Positions 7,956 to 16,077 of a DNA stretch of 64,000 nt are shown here, piece after piece (position 1 is the first letter of the stretch; the number at the start of each line of letters is the position of its first letter). The stretch covers positions 1 through 64,000 of the forward strand of contig JAITGA010000027.1 in NCBI GenBank assembly GCA_031280955.1. The letters are read 5' to 3'. Under the pieces are notes generated by a model. It was not told the origin of the DNA and did no database searches. It worked only from the letters and a program-made list of their open reading frames with translations. The stretch is from Lachnospiraceae bacterium. Its GTDB lineage: Bacteria > Bacillota > Clostridia > Lachnospirales > Lachnospiraceae. The translations under genes and the position numbers were made by a program.

Positions 7956-9769
7956 AAACCGTGACAAGCAAATCCACTAAAATTGATAATCTGGCGAAAA
8001 ACTTTTTCTTTCCGCTGTATCTTTTGATATTCTCGCTTACAGGGGTCTACAAAGGCGTTGATCTCACCGACAGCGGCTACAGCTTGGGGCATTATGTTTT
8101 CTTTCCTGTCATCGAAAGCGGTTTTATCCTCAACACCTATCTCGGCAACGTGACCGGCTACCTCTTTACCATGCTTCCTTTCGGTAGTTATATGCTGGCA
8201 ATGAAAATCTATACGACCTTGATTGTGAGTACCACGGCAATTATCGCCTATCGCTTTTTTATTACCAAAATTCCGCCGCTAATCGCTTTCATCAGCGTGA
8301 TGGCGGCACTCGGACTTTGTTGGTGTCCGACGGTGATTATCTATAATTATTTGACCTACCTCTTTTTCTTATTGGGGGCGATACTTTTGTTTCGTGGTTT
8401 AGCAGGGCAAAAACCGCTTTGCTTGGTCGCCGCCGGAGTCTTTCTCGGCATGAACATCTTCGTCCGCAACCCCAATCTCCTGCAAGTGGCATTGGTTCTA
8501 TGTATATGGTACTACGGATTCATTCGCCGTAAGCCGTTCAAAAAGGTAGTCAATGAAACTCTGCTCTTTGGTGGTGGTTATCTGGCGGCAGTCGTCGTCA
8601 TGGTGATAGTGGTGATGATACACTACGGTAAAGATGCCCCGCTTCTAATGGTGCAGAATCTGATGAGTATAGCTGACAGTAGTGTCCTTTACACCCCGGC
8701 GAGTATGTTACAGGCAATCGCCGCAGCTTACCTTGGCGGTTTCAAATGGCTACTTTATCTGGCAGTTTGTGTCCTCCCGGGTATTCCGTTCATGATGTTA
8801 CAGCTCAACAAGTTGAGCCGTAACAAGATATCCGAAGAAAAGATTACTTTTTACAAAAAAATTGTCTACTGTATAGGAATTGTGCTATTGTTTTATGCCC
8901 TCAGCCGCATCGGAATGTACAACTTCCGCTATTATCAAAAAGAATCGGCGTATCAATGGGCAATCATCTTTTTGATTGTTTCACTCATTAATATGGGTTT
9001 CATGCTATACTCCAAAACCGTGGATGTCCATTGGAAGTTAATCGCGGCGATAGGGATAGTAATAATCCTCGTGACCCCGCTGGGGAGCAACAACAATGTC
9101 TGGCCGATTATCAACAATCTCTTCTTCATCGCCCCGATTACGATTTGGCGGGTCTGGCATTTTACTATGTATGGGCGGGCGGTGTTGAGTTTATCCACTC
9201 CGCATGGGGCGACGATGTCTGTCCACCTCTTTCCCCTTAAAGCAATGCAACTGGCAATAGTTATTGCTTTCGTCGTCCAAAGCTTAGGAGTCGGCAGTTT
9301 CTATGTGTTCCGTGAGGGATATCAAGGTGAAGCCCGAAACAGTATTGTAGTTGGCAATGAAATCCTGAGGGGAATGAGGACTACTGATGACAATGCCGCA
9401 CTTTTGTCAGAACTAGGGGTTTTCATGGCGCAAGACCAAGCCATTCAAGATCTTGATTTGATTCTCTATGGTGATATCCCTGCCTTGTCGTATTATCTGA
9501 ATCGCCCAACCGCTATTTCCCATGCTTGGCCGGACTTGGATTCGTATCCTGCCGCCACCTTTGGGAGTGAGCTTAGTGATATCGCAAATGCGGTGGAAAA
9601 AGGAGAGCGGGTTCCTCCCCTCGTGATAATCAGAGCTGACATGCGTGAATTTTTATCTATACCAATCAAAAGAATCTTTCTTGATAATTATAAACAGCAA
9701 CTCGGCTATAGTGAGGTTTTTCGCAATCGCCGTTTTGTGGTGTATTATAGTAGTGGAGTTGAACTATAA
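7952..9769 (+). CDS. Large polytopic membrane protein, glycan operon (GT-C-like)
   Basis: A 605-residue protein with about eleven hydrophobic segments in the first ~475 residues and a C-terminal soluble part of ~130 residues. An early DLTDSGYSLGHY motif after the first membrane segment recalls the acidic first loop of GT-C glycosyltransferases (the catalytic Asp/Glu usually sits there). No sequence family is recognised with certainty. The chosen start forms an ATGA overlap with the acyltransferase stop; an in-frame ATG at 7919 with GGTGG upstream is possible. A role in assembling the surface glycan is inferred from position. Confidence 0.6.
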   Translation: MKTVTSKSTKIDNLAKNFFFPLYLLIFSLTGVYKGVDLTDSGYSLGHYVFFPVIESGFILNTYLGNVTGYLFTMLPFGSYMLAMKIYTTLIVSTTAIIAYRFFITKIPPLIAFISVMAALGLCWCPTVIIYNYLTYLFFLLGAILLFRGLAGQKPLCLVAAGVFLGMNIFVRNPNLLQVALVLCIWYYGFIRRKPFKKVVNETLLFGGGYLAAVVVMVIVVMIHYGKDAPLLMVQNLMSIADSSVLYTPASMLQAIAAAYLGGFKWLLYLAVCVLPGIPFMMLQLNKLSRNKISEEKITFYKKIVYCIGIVLLFYALSRIGMYNFRYYQKESAYQWAIIFLIVSLINMGFMLYSKTVDVHWKLIAAIGIVIILVTPLGSNNNVWPIINNLFFIAPITIWRVWHFTMYGRAVLSLSTPHGATMSVHLFPLKAMQLAIVIAFVVQSLGVGSFYVFREGYQGEARNSIVVGNEILRGMRTTDDNAALLSELGVFMAQDQAIQDLDLILYGDIPALSYYLNRPTAISHAWPDLDSYPAATFGSELSDIANAVEKGERVPPLVIIRADMREFLSIPIKRIFLDNYKQQLGYSEVFRNRRFVVYYSSGVEL

Positions 9770-9806
9770 TAAATGAGTACACCCCCCGGGCAAGTAAAGG
9801 AGTTTC

Positions 9807-10946
9807 ATGAGTTATCAAATCAATTTCAACGAACCGCCAATCGGCAAAAACTCCCTCAAGTACATCGAGGAAGCGATAAACAACAAAAAAATCAGCGGTG
9901 ATGGCGAGTTTACCCGCCGCTGTCACGAGTGGTTGGAGCAAGAGACAGATGCGGTTAAGTGTCTGTTGACCACTTCATGTACACATGCTTTGGATATGAG
10001 TGCCATCCTATGTGGTCTGGACGAGAGTGCAGAGGTAATCATGCCCTCATACACATTCACCTCCACCGCCAATGCCTTTGTCCTGCGGGGGGCAAAGATA
10101 GTCTTCGTGGATATTCGCCCCGACACCATGAACATCAATGAAAAGTTGATTGAGGAAGCCATAACTCCACGAACCAAGGCGATAGTCTGTGTTCACTACG
10201 CCGGGGTCAGTTGTGAAATGGATACAATTCTGGCGATAGCGGCACGGCATGGGTTGATGGTGATAGAAGATGCTGCCCAGGGAATTATGAGTTCATATCA
10301 CGGCAAACCATTGGGGGCAATCGGTGATTTGGGCTGTCTTAGTTTTCACGAAACGAAGAATTTCAGCATGGGTGAGGGTGGGGCATTGCTTTTCCGTGAG
10401 GACAAATTGGTGCAGAGTGCGGAGATTATCAGGGAAAAGGGAACAGACCGTGCTCGCTTCTTTCGCGGTGATGTGGATAAATATACTTGGCAAGACCACG
10501 GCTCGTCTTATCTGCCTAGTGAGCTAAATGCCGCTTATCTCATGGGACAGCTGGAAATGGCAGCAGAGATTACTGCTAATCGGATGAAAAGTTGGCAGCA
10601 ATATTATCAGGGATTAACGGAACTAAGCGAAGCGGGGTATATCTCATTGCCATATATACCCACCCATTGCTCTCACAATGCCCATATGTTTTATCTCAAA
10701 ACCAAGGGGCTTGCGGAGCGTTCGGCATTGATAGCTCATCTGCGCAATGCGGGAATCCTGAGTGTGTTCCATTATATCCCGCTTCATGACGCTCCCGCCG
10801 GAAAAAGGTTTGGACGTTTTCATGGCATCGACCGCTACACGACGGTCGAAAGTGAGCGTTTGCTGCGTTTGCCGCTCTACTATCAGTTGAAGGCGGAGCA
10901 AGTAGAGTATATTATTGAAAAAGTAAGGGATTTTTACTTGGGGTAA
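9807..10946 (+). CDS. wecE: dTDP-4-amino-4,6-dideoxygalactose transaminase
   Basis: A 379-residue PLP enzyme of the DegT/DnrJ/EryC1/StrS family that closely follows E. coli WecE (RffA) over its full length: SGDGEFTRRCHEWLEQ, EVIMPSYTFTSTANAFVLRGAKIVFVD, RPDTMNI, VHYAGVSCEMDTI, EDAAQGIMSSYHGKPLGAIGD, and SFHETKNFSMGEGGA with the PLP lysine in HETKN. It converts dTDP-4-keto-6-deoxyglucose into dTDP-4-amino-4,6-dideoxygalactose, the Fuc4NAc precursor in enterobacterial common antigen. Here it implies a 4-amino-4,6-dideoxyhexose in the surface glycan. The matching N-acetyltransferase and dTDP-glucose genes are not in the window. AAAGGAGTTTC precedes the ATG. Confidence 0.93.
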   Translation: MSYQINFNEPPIGKNSLKYIEEAINNKKISGDGEFTRRCHEWLEQETDAVKCLLTTSCTHALDMSAILCGLDESAEVIMPSYTFTSTANAFVLRGAKIVFVDIRPDTMNINEKLIEEAITPRTKAIVCVHYAGVSCEMDTILAIAARHGLMVIEDAAQGIMSSYHGKPLGAIGDLGCLSFHETKNFSMGEGGALLFREDKLVQSAEIIREKGTDRARFFRGDVDKYTWQDHGSSYLPSELNAAYLMGQLEMAAEITANRMKSWQQYYQGLTELSEAGYISLPYIPTHCSHNAHMFYLKTKGLAERSALIAHLRNAGILSVFHYIPLHDAPAGKRFGRFHGIDRYTTVESERLLRLPLYYQLKAEQVEYIIEKVRDFYLG

Positions 10947-10950
10947 TGAT

Positions 10951-12816
10951 ATGAAACGGTTTGGTAAGTTATCGTCCACACATGAGAACCTCGTTTTGGC
11001 AGTCATTTTCTGCATATTATTAATTGCTGTTATAGCTGTTCGTTATGGATTTTATTATGCCCTCAATGATGATTCTTTGATCAAAGACATTTCCGCAGGA
11101 ATATATACCGGCTCTCCCGAGAGCCGCAACATCCAAATGCACTACCCGGTCAGTGCCTTGTTGGGTCTCCTTTATCGTATTCTGCCGCTAGTTCCGTGGA
11201 GCGGTGTCTTCCTCATTGCTTGTCATTTCACCGCTCTTTTCCTCATTGTCCGTCATGGACTGGTTTTTTATGGAAAAAGGGGGCAAAAAATCACCTTTTT
11301 GATAGTCATGCTCGGTCTCACCATTGCTACCATGTTGGAACACCTCGTTTTCATCCAGTATACAGTCACATCGGCAATGCTGACGGCGGCAGCGGCTTTT
11401 TGCTTCCTTACCCGCCATCAAAGAAATCCATCTTTACCCTCCCCACAGGATGAACCCGTATTAGCCGTAAACACAGCAGAAAAAACTGCCCTCCCGAAAA
11501 GTACCGTTCTGGCTTTCATCAGGTTCAATATCCCTGTTATCGTCCTTGCTTTCCTCGCTTTTGTAATCCGTTGGGAAATGCTCTTGCTTACGCTTCCCAT
11601 GCTTGGTGTTGCCGGACTATACAAATGGCAGCAGGAGGTTATTGTTTTTTGCAAAGTGAATTTCCAAAAATACTTTGCCCTCTTCGGTATCATCGTTGTT
11701 TCTATTTTCGTTGGTCATTTGCTTCATGTACTGGCATATAGCTCACCTGAATGGCGGCAGTCGATGGCGTTTTTTGACAACAGGGTAGAGCTTTATGATT
11801 ATCAGTTCATCCCTCGCTATGATGAACATGCAGACTTTTATCAAAGTGTCGGTATGACTGCCGGAGAGGTTAGGTTGCTTACGAACTACAACTTCGGGCT
11901 TTCTGACATTATTGACGAAGACATTCTCGCTAGTGTCGCTGCCTATGCCCGTACTTTGCGGGGAACGCAGCAGGGTTTCGGAGAACGGCTCAGTGAAGCG
12001 GTACAGCTATATCTTTATAATCTTCGCAGTAGCGGTGAACACGGCGATTTCCCTTACAACAGTTTGGTTATCATCGGCTATACGGCATTGTTGGGTTTCG
12101 GTATCATCGGCGGCAGACTGGGGCGCATGGTATTTTCGCTCTCTTTGTTGGCTGCCACCAGAAGCGCATTGTGGTTATATATCATCTATGGCGGTCGTTT
12201 TCCCCTGCGGATAAGTCACTCGCTTTATTTCGTGGAAATCAGCATTTTATTGGCGATGGTGTTGTTGGAAGTACGTTGCTTTTCTAAGGAACGTGCAGAT
12301 GATAAAGAAATAGCTTTGGTAGGTACTAAAATTAAGACCGCTTATCCCGTTATCATCACCGTTATTACCCTCATGATTATCATTGCCGCTGTTCCTGCTT
12401 CCATGAGGTCGGTTGCCGCTGAGTATGACGAACGTGAACAAATCAACACTACTTGGAACGCCATGCGTGACTACACCCGCTCCCGCTCTGACAGCTATTT
12501 CTTTATTGATGTCTATTCATCGGTAATATATTCGGAAAAAGTGTTTGAAAAGCTTCCCCCCCGCCCTGCCAATTACGATATCATGGGTGGTTGGGCAAGC
12601 AAAAGCCCTTTGTATCAAAAAAAGATGAACCACTTTTTCCCATTAGGACATAGTATGCGGAGTGCCATTGCCGACCTAGAGCATGTCTACTTTTTGTGCG
12701 ACCAGCGTTTTTCCGTGTCGTGGCTGATTGCGTATTACCATGAACATGGACGTGAGGTGACGATCGAGGCGGTTGATATAATTGACGAACGGCTGATTGT
12801 GTATATGGTTAGGTAG
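10951..12816 (+). CDS. Large polytopic membrane protein, glycan operon (GT-C-like)
   Basis: A 621-residue protein with many hydrophobic segments through ~residue 475 and a soluble C-terminal portion of ~140 residues. The first loop holds YALNDDSLIKDISAGIYTGSPESRN, an acidic motif where GT-C glycosyltransferases carry their catalytic residue. The overall plan matches the gene at 7952-9769, and both flank or lie near wecE. They may be paralogous lipid-sugar-dependent transferases. Function is inferred only. It starts 4 bp after wecE and is followed by a terminator hairpin. Confidence 0.6.
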   Translation: MKRFGKLSSTHENLVLAVIFCILLIAVIAVRYGFYYALNDDSLIKDISAGIYTGSPESRNIQMHYPVSALLGLLYRILPLVPWSGVFLIACHFTALFLIVRHGLVFYGKRGQKITFLIVMLGLTIATMLEHLVFIQYTVTSAMLTAAAAFCFLTRHQRNPSLPSPQDEPVLAVNTAEKTALPKSTVLAFIRFNIPVIVLAFLAFVIRWEMLLLTLPMLGVAGLYKWQQEVIVFCKVNFQKYFALFGIIVVSIFVGHLLHVLAYSSPEWRQSMAFFDNRVELYDYQFIPRYDEHADFYQSVGMTAGEVRLLTNYNFGLSDIIDEDILASVAAYARTLRGTQQGFGERLSEAVQLYLYNLRSSGEHGDFPYNSLVIIGYTALLGFGIIGGRLGRMVFSLSLLAATRSALWLYIIYGGRFPLRISHSLYFVEISILLAMVLLEVRCFSKERADDKEIALVGTKIKTAYPVIITVITLMIIIAAVPASMRSVAAEYDEREQINTTWNAMRDYTRSRSDSYFFIDVYSSVIYSEKVFEKLPPRPANYDIMGGWASKSPLYQKKMNHFFPLGHSMRSAIADLEHVYFLCDQRFSVSWLIAYYHEHGREVTIEAVDIIDERLIVYMVR

Positions 12817-12828
12817 AAGAGCTGACTG

Positions 12829-12862
12829 CTTGTTCTTGTTTTTTGAACAAGTGCCTTTTTCA
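12829..12862 (+). terminator. Rho-independent terminator of glycan operon I
   Basis: CTTGTTC (12829-12835) pairs with GAACAAG (12845-12851); the hairpin is followed by TGCCTTTTTCATCTTTTT. Confidence 0.75.
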
Positions 12863-12880
12863 TCTTTTTGTTAATCCTTG

Positions 12881-12909
12881 TTGACATGAATACATCACTA
12901 ATATATAAT
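12881..12909 (+). promoter_or_regulatory. tRNA cluster promoter
   Basis: Perfect consensus: TTGACA (12881-12886), 17-bp spacer, TATAAT (12904-12909), about 40 bp before the first tRNA. Confidence 0.85.
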
Positions 12910-12948
12910 AAGCCTTGCGCTAAGAAAAGGCGGCAGTTCATGGTCCAA

Positions 12949-13023
12949 CGGGGTGTGGCTCAGTTTGGCTAGAGTGCCTGGTTTGGGACCAGGAGGTCGC
13001 AGGTTCGAATCCTGTCACCCCGA
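12949..13023 (+). tRNA. tRNA-Pro (TGG)
   Basis: Acceptor CGGGGTG pairs with CACCCCG; anticodon stem CCTGG/CCAGG with loop TTTGGGA gives anticodon TGG; T-loop GGTTCGAATCC is present. CCA is not encoded. Confidence 0.95.
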
Positions 13024-13046
13024 GTGAGTGAGCCAAGGGATTATTA

Positions 13047-13117
13047 GCGGGTGTAGTTCAATGGTAGAACACTAGCCTTCCAAGCTAGACACGTGGGTTC
13101 GATTCCCATCACCCGCT
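13047..13117 (+). tRNA. tRNA-Gly (TCC)
   Basis: Acceptor GCGGGTG pairs with CACCCGC; anticodon loop CTTCCAA gives TCC; T-arm GTGGGTTCGATTCCCAT is present; discriminator T. Confidence 0.95.
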
Positions 13118-13199
13118 TTCATCTAGGGTGGGTATCACCCTAGTTGAAAGCGAGTGATGTTCACCCGGTACTGATATAACGGGGTCTCCCGACAACCGT

Positions 13200-13273
13200 G
13201 TGCTCGTAGCTCAGCAGGATAGAGCAACGGCCTTCTAAGCCGTAGGTCGGGGGTTCGAATCCCTCCGGGCACG
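13200..13273 (+). tRNA. tRNA-Arg (TCT)
   Basis: Acceptor GTGCTCG pairs with CGGGCAC (one G-T pair); anticodon loop CTTCTAA gives TCT; T-loop GGTTCGAATCC is present. Confidence 0.95.
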
Positions 13274-13290
13274 AGGAAGCAAGTTAATAT

Positions 13291-13365
13291 GGTGGGTATA
13301 GCACAGTTGGTTAGCGCGTCAGATTGTGGTTCTGAAGGTCGTGGGTTCAAATCCCATTACCCACC
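13291..13365 (+). tRNA. tRNA-His (GTG)
   Basis: Acceptor GTGGGTA pairs with TACCCAC. An encoded extra G at 13291 faces the C discriminator, the histidine identity signal. Anticodon loop TTGTGGT gives GTG. Confidence 0.95.
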
Positions 13366-13397
13366 CGAAAAGCGATGAAGTCCACGGCGCTTCATAA

Positions 13398-13469
13398 TGG
13401 GCTATCGCCAAGCGGTAAGGCACAGGACTTTGACTCCTGCATTCGCTGGTTCAAATCCAGCTAGCCCAG
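13398..13469 (+). tRNA. tRNA-Gln (TTG)
   Basis: Acceptor TGGGCTA pairs with TAGCCCA; anticodon stem CAGGA/TCCTG with loop CTTTGAC gives TTG; discriminator G. Confidence 0.95.
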
Positions 13470-13477
13470 TAGTAGTT

Positions 13478-13644
13478 CAACTCCGCCTTAGCGGAGTTGA
13501 CGCGCGAGTAGCTATGCTGCCGAGCAACTCTGTTGCTCTACGCATCCCCCGCCGGAGGCTATATCTCAGAGGGAGATTGGACTCCACGGAGACAAAGTGC
13601 CAGAACTCCCCTATAGAGGTGGGGTCATCTCCCTCTGAGATATA
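13478..13644. repeat. Three-hairpin GC-rich island inside the tRNA cluster
   Basis: Between tRNA-Gln and tRNA-Lys three perfect inverted repeats stand in a row: CAACTCCGC/GCGGAGTTG (13478-13486 / 13491-13499), GAGCAAC/GTTGCTC (13522-13528 / 13532-13538), and an 18-bp pair at 13560-13577 / 13627-13644 enclosing 49 bases. The last ends 1 bp before tRNA-Lys. No target duplication is obvious. The other tRNAs are separated by 18-82 bases, so this is an insertion or a built-in structured spacer. Confidence 0.6.
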
Positions 13645-13645
13645 A

Positions 13646-13718
13646 GAGCGTGTAGCTCAGCTGGTAGAGCACTTGACTTTTAATCAAGTGGTCCTGGGTT
13701 CGAATCCCAGCACGCTCA
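13646..13718 (+). tRNA. tRNA-Lys (TTT)
   Basis: Acceptor GAGCGTG pairs with CACGCTC; anticodon stem CTTGA/TCAAG with loop CTTTTAA gives TTT; T-loop GGTTCGAATCC is present. Confidence 0.95.
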
Positions 13719-13766
13719 GTAGCGGATTTCACCGTAGAAATTATGATTTTATTTTCATTTTTTCGG

Positions 13767-13796
13767 TTGACATCACTACACAAGATATGTTATGCT
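13767..13796 (+). promoter_or_regulatory. Promoter of rpmG-secE-nusG
   Basis: TTGACA (13767-13772), 18-bp spacer, TATGCT (13791-13796). The 13-base context GGTTGACATCACT is shared exactly with the aspS promoter near 34035. Confidence 0.6.
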
Positions 13797-13878
13797 TCAT
13801 TGGCAAAGGAGATTCGGCTCTTTTTTTTGTGCCTTATCAGACAGCAACGATGAACTTAAGCAATCAGGAGGGAGTACC

Positions 13879-14028
13879 ATGCGAACGAGGATAACACTGG
13901 CATGTCCGGAGTGCAAGCAAAGAAACTATAACACGACCAAAAACAAGAAAAATCACCCCGAGAGGATGGAAACACGCAAATACTGTCGGTTTTGCCGCAC
14001 CCATACCGCACACAAGGAAACTAAGTAA
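13879..14028 (+). CDS. rpmG: 50S ribosomal protein L33
   Basis: A 49-residue protein [25 protein letters not shown]... with four cysteines (CPEC and CRFC), the zinc-ribbon form of L33. It ends THTAHKETK as in other Bacillota. The ATG at 13879 follows CAGGAGGGAG. It is the first gene of rpmG-secE-nusG, the standard Bacillota order. Confidence 0.95.
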   Translation: MRTRITLACPECKQRNYNTTKNKKNHPERMETRKYCRFCRTHTAHKETK

Positions 14029-14074
14029 GAGTCAAGCAGGTATGTATCCGGCATGAAAGGAGTAGGTGGCTCGA

Positions 14075-14284
14075 ATGGCTATATCGGGAAAAAAGGATAA
14101 AACACAAAAGAAGAGCTTTTGGAAAGGGGTCAAGGCGGAGTTCGCAAGGATAACTTGGCCTGACCGGGAAACGATTGGCAAACAGACGGTGACTGTGGTT
14201 TGCGCTTCACTAATTTTGGGTGCAATAATCGCATTACTAGATTTTCTCTTTCAAATGGGCATTGATTTCATCGTGACTTTGTAA
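14075..14284 (+). CDS. secE: Preprotein translocase subunit SecE
   Basis: A 69-residue single-span membrane protein: basic N-terminus, the conserved WKGVKAEFARITWPDRETIGKQT amphipathic motif, then one hydrophobic helix (VVCASLILGAIIALLDFLF). SecE clamps SecY in the translocon. The ATG at 14075 sits behind AAAGGAG and AGGTGG; a GTG at 14066 lies too close to the ribosome site. It lies between rpmG and nusG, as usual. Confidence 0.94.
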   Translation: MAISGKKDKTQKKSFWKGVKAEFARITWPDRETIGKQTVTVVCASLILGAIIALLDFLFQMGIDFIVTL

Positions 14285-14294
14285 AAGGAAAGGC

Positions 14295-14822
14295 ATGGTT
14301 AATATGGCGGAAGTAAACTGGTATGTAGTCCATACCTATTCAGGATATGAAAAGAAAGTAAAAGCCAACCTCGAAAAGACGATTGAGAACCGTCACTTGG
14401 AGGAGGAAATCCTTGAAGTACGTGTTCCGATGCAGGATGTTATTGAGGTCAAAAACGGGCAAAGGCGGACAGTTCAAAAGAAGATGTTCCCTGGTTATGT
14501 ACTGATCAATATGGTGATGAATGATGACACTTGGTATGTTGTCAGGAATACTCGGGGCGTGACCGGTTTCGTCGGTCCCGGTTCTAAGCCTGTACCGCTT
14601 TCCGATATAGAAATGAAACCGCTTGGCATCCGTACCGAGAAAGTCACAGTTGACTTTGCCGTGGGCGATCCGATTGCCGTCGTTGCCGGAATTTGGCGTG
14701 ATACTATCGGTGTTGTCCAACGTATCGACATGAGCAAGCAAACAGCAACGATCAATGTTGACTTATTCGGGCGGGAAACACCGGTTGAAATCAGTTTTGC
14801 CGAAGTACGCAGAATGCACTAA
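14295..14822 (+). CDS. nusG: Transcription termination/antitermination protein NusG
   Basis: A 175-residue protein with an N-terminal NGN domain (NWYVVHTYSGYEKKVKANLEKTIENR, MFPGYVLINMVMNDDTWYVVRNTRGVTGFVG) and a C-terminal KOW domain (VGDPIAVVAGIWRDTIGVVQRID). It binds RNA polymerase and couples it to Rho or the ribosome. ATG at 14295 with AAAGGAAAGG upstream; an ATG three codons later is also possible. Length is normal. Confidence 0.95.
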   Translation: MVNMAEVNWYVVHTYSGYEKKVKANLEKTIENRHLEEEILEVRVPMQDVIEVKNGQRRTVQKKMFPGYVLINMVMNDDTWYVVRNTRGVTGFVGPGSKPVPLSDIEMKPLGIRTEKVTVDFAVGDPIAVVAGIWRDTIGVVQRIDMSKQTATINVDLFGRETPVEISFAEVRRMH

Positions 14823-14935
14823 GTCAAGTTACATTAAGTCAAAATACACAGCAACCCGTGGGAGCAGTACCTGCTGCATAGTATCATGCCAATAGCGATG
14901 ATACGATACCACTAGCATATAACAGGAGGTGCCTA

Positions 14936-15361
14936 ATGGCAAAAAAAGTAGAAGCATTCATCAAGCTCCACATCCCGGCGGGGAAAGCAACACCCGCACC
15001 GCCGGTCGGTCCGGCGCTCGGACAACATGCGGTCAACATCGTTGAGTTCACGAAGCAGTTCAACGCTCGTACTGCTGACAAGGGAGATACGATTATTCCG
15101 GTTGTCATCACTGTTTACGCTGACCGCAGTTTTAGTTTTGTTACTAAAACCCCCCCGGCGTCGATTCTTCTCAAAAAGGCGTGTAACATTCAATCCGGTT
15201 CTGCTGAACCCAACCGTAACAAAGTGGCGACTATCTCCCAGGACAAAATAAAAGAGATAGCGGAACTCAAAATGCCCGACCTCAATGCCGTTGATTTAGA
15301 TGCGGCAATGAGCATGATTGCCGGAACGGCACGAAGCATGGGCATAGTGGTTGAATCGTAG
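14936..15361 (+). CDS. rplK: 50S ribosomal protein L11
   Basis: A 141-residue protein, complete: [64 protein letters not shown], and a C-terminal rRNA-binding domain ending [12 protein letters not shown]. It forms the GTPase-associated centre of the large subunit. AACAGGAGGTGCCTA precedes the ATG. The 113-base gap after nusG shows no clear regulatory fold by eye. Confidence 0.96.
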   Translation: MAKKVEAFIKLHIPAGKATPAPPVGPALGQHAVNIVEFTKQFNARTADKGDTIIPVVITVYADRSFSFVTKTPPASILLKKACNIQSGSAEPNRNKVATISQDKIKEIAELKMPDLNAVDLDAAMSMIAGTARSMGIVVES

Positions 15362-15381
15362 AGAAAGGATTGGTGTTTGCC

Positions 15382-16071
15382 ATGAAGAGAGGAAAGAAGT
15401 ATAAAGAAACAGCAAAACTGGTTGATCGTTTCAACCTGTATCAACCGGCAGAGGCGATTGCCTTAGCCAAAAAGACAGCAGTAGCAAGCTTTGATGAGAC
15501 GATTGAAGTTCATATCCGTACCGGCTGTGATGGTCGTCATGCTGACCAACAGATTCGCGGGGCGGTGGTTTTACCCAATGGTACGGGCAAAACGGTTAGG
15601 GTGTTGGTATTTGCCAAGGGAGACAAGCTCGCCGAAGCCGAGGCAGCAGGAGCTGACCATTTCGGCGGTGAGGAATTAGTACCCCGCATCCAAAACGAGG
15701 GCTGGTTTGACTTCGATGTCATCGTTGCCACTCCTGATATGATGGGAGTCGTCGGGCGGCTCGGTAGATTACTTGGCCCCAGAGGTTTGATGCCCAATCC
15801 CAAGGCAGGAACAGTGACGATGGATGTCAAAAAAGCGATAGAAGACATCAAAGCGGGTAAGATAGAATACCGCCTTGACAAGTCCAACATTATCCATGTC
15901 CCGATTGGTAAAGCTTCCTTTGACGAAGACAAGTTGGAAGAAAACTTCAATGCCTTGGTTGACGCAATTATCAAGGCCCGTCCTCCGGCACTAAAGGGTC
16001 AGTTCCTTCGCAGTATTACCCTTGCGGCAACGATGGGACCCGGAATCAAAGTTAATACGGCACGGTTTTAG
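15382..16071 (+). CDS. rplA: 50S ribosomal protein L1
   Basis: A 229-residue protein starting [31 protein letters not shown], with [23 protein letters not shown] and [20 protein letters not shown]1 forms the mobile stalk that handles exiting tRNA. Starts at 15370 (TTG) and 15373 (GTG) sit on top of the GAAAGGA ribosome site, so ATG 15382 is preferred and aligns with other L1 proteins. rplJ and rplL do not follow; the next gene is a CapA-like protein. Confidence 0.95.
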   Translation: MKRGKKYKETAKLVDRFNLYQPAEAIALAKKTAVASFDETIEVHIRTGCDGRHADQQIRGAVVLPNGTGKTVRVLVFAKGDKLAEAEAAGADHFGGEELVPRIQNEGWFDFDVIVATPDMMGVVGRLGRLLGPRGLMPNPKAGTVTMDVKKAIEDIKAGKIEYRLDKSNIIHVPIGKASFDEDKLEENFNALVDAIIKARPPALKGQFLRSITLAATMGPGIKVNTARF

Positions 16072-16077
16072 CATACT

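Noticed and set aside
13135..13894. Several reading frames of 70-80 codons across the tRNA cluster
   Set aside because: They run through well-formed tRNA genes and hairpins, lack ribosome sites and have no family-like sequence.
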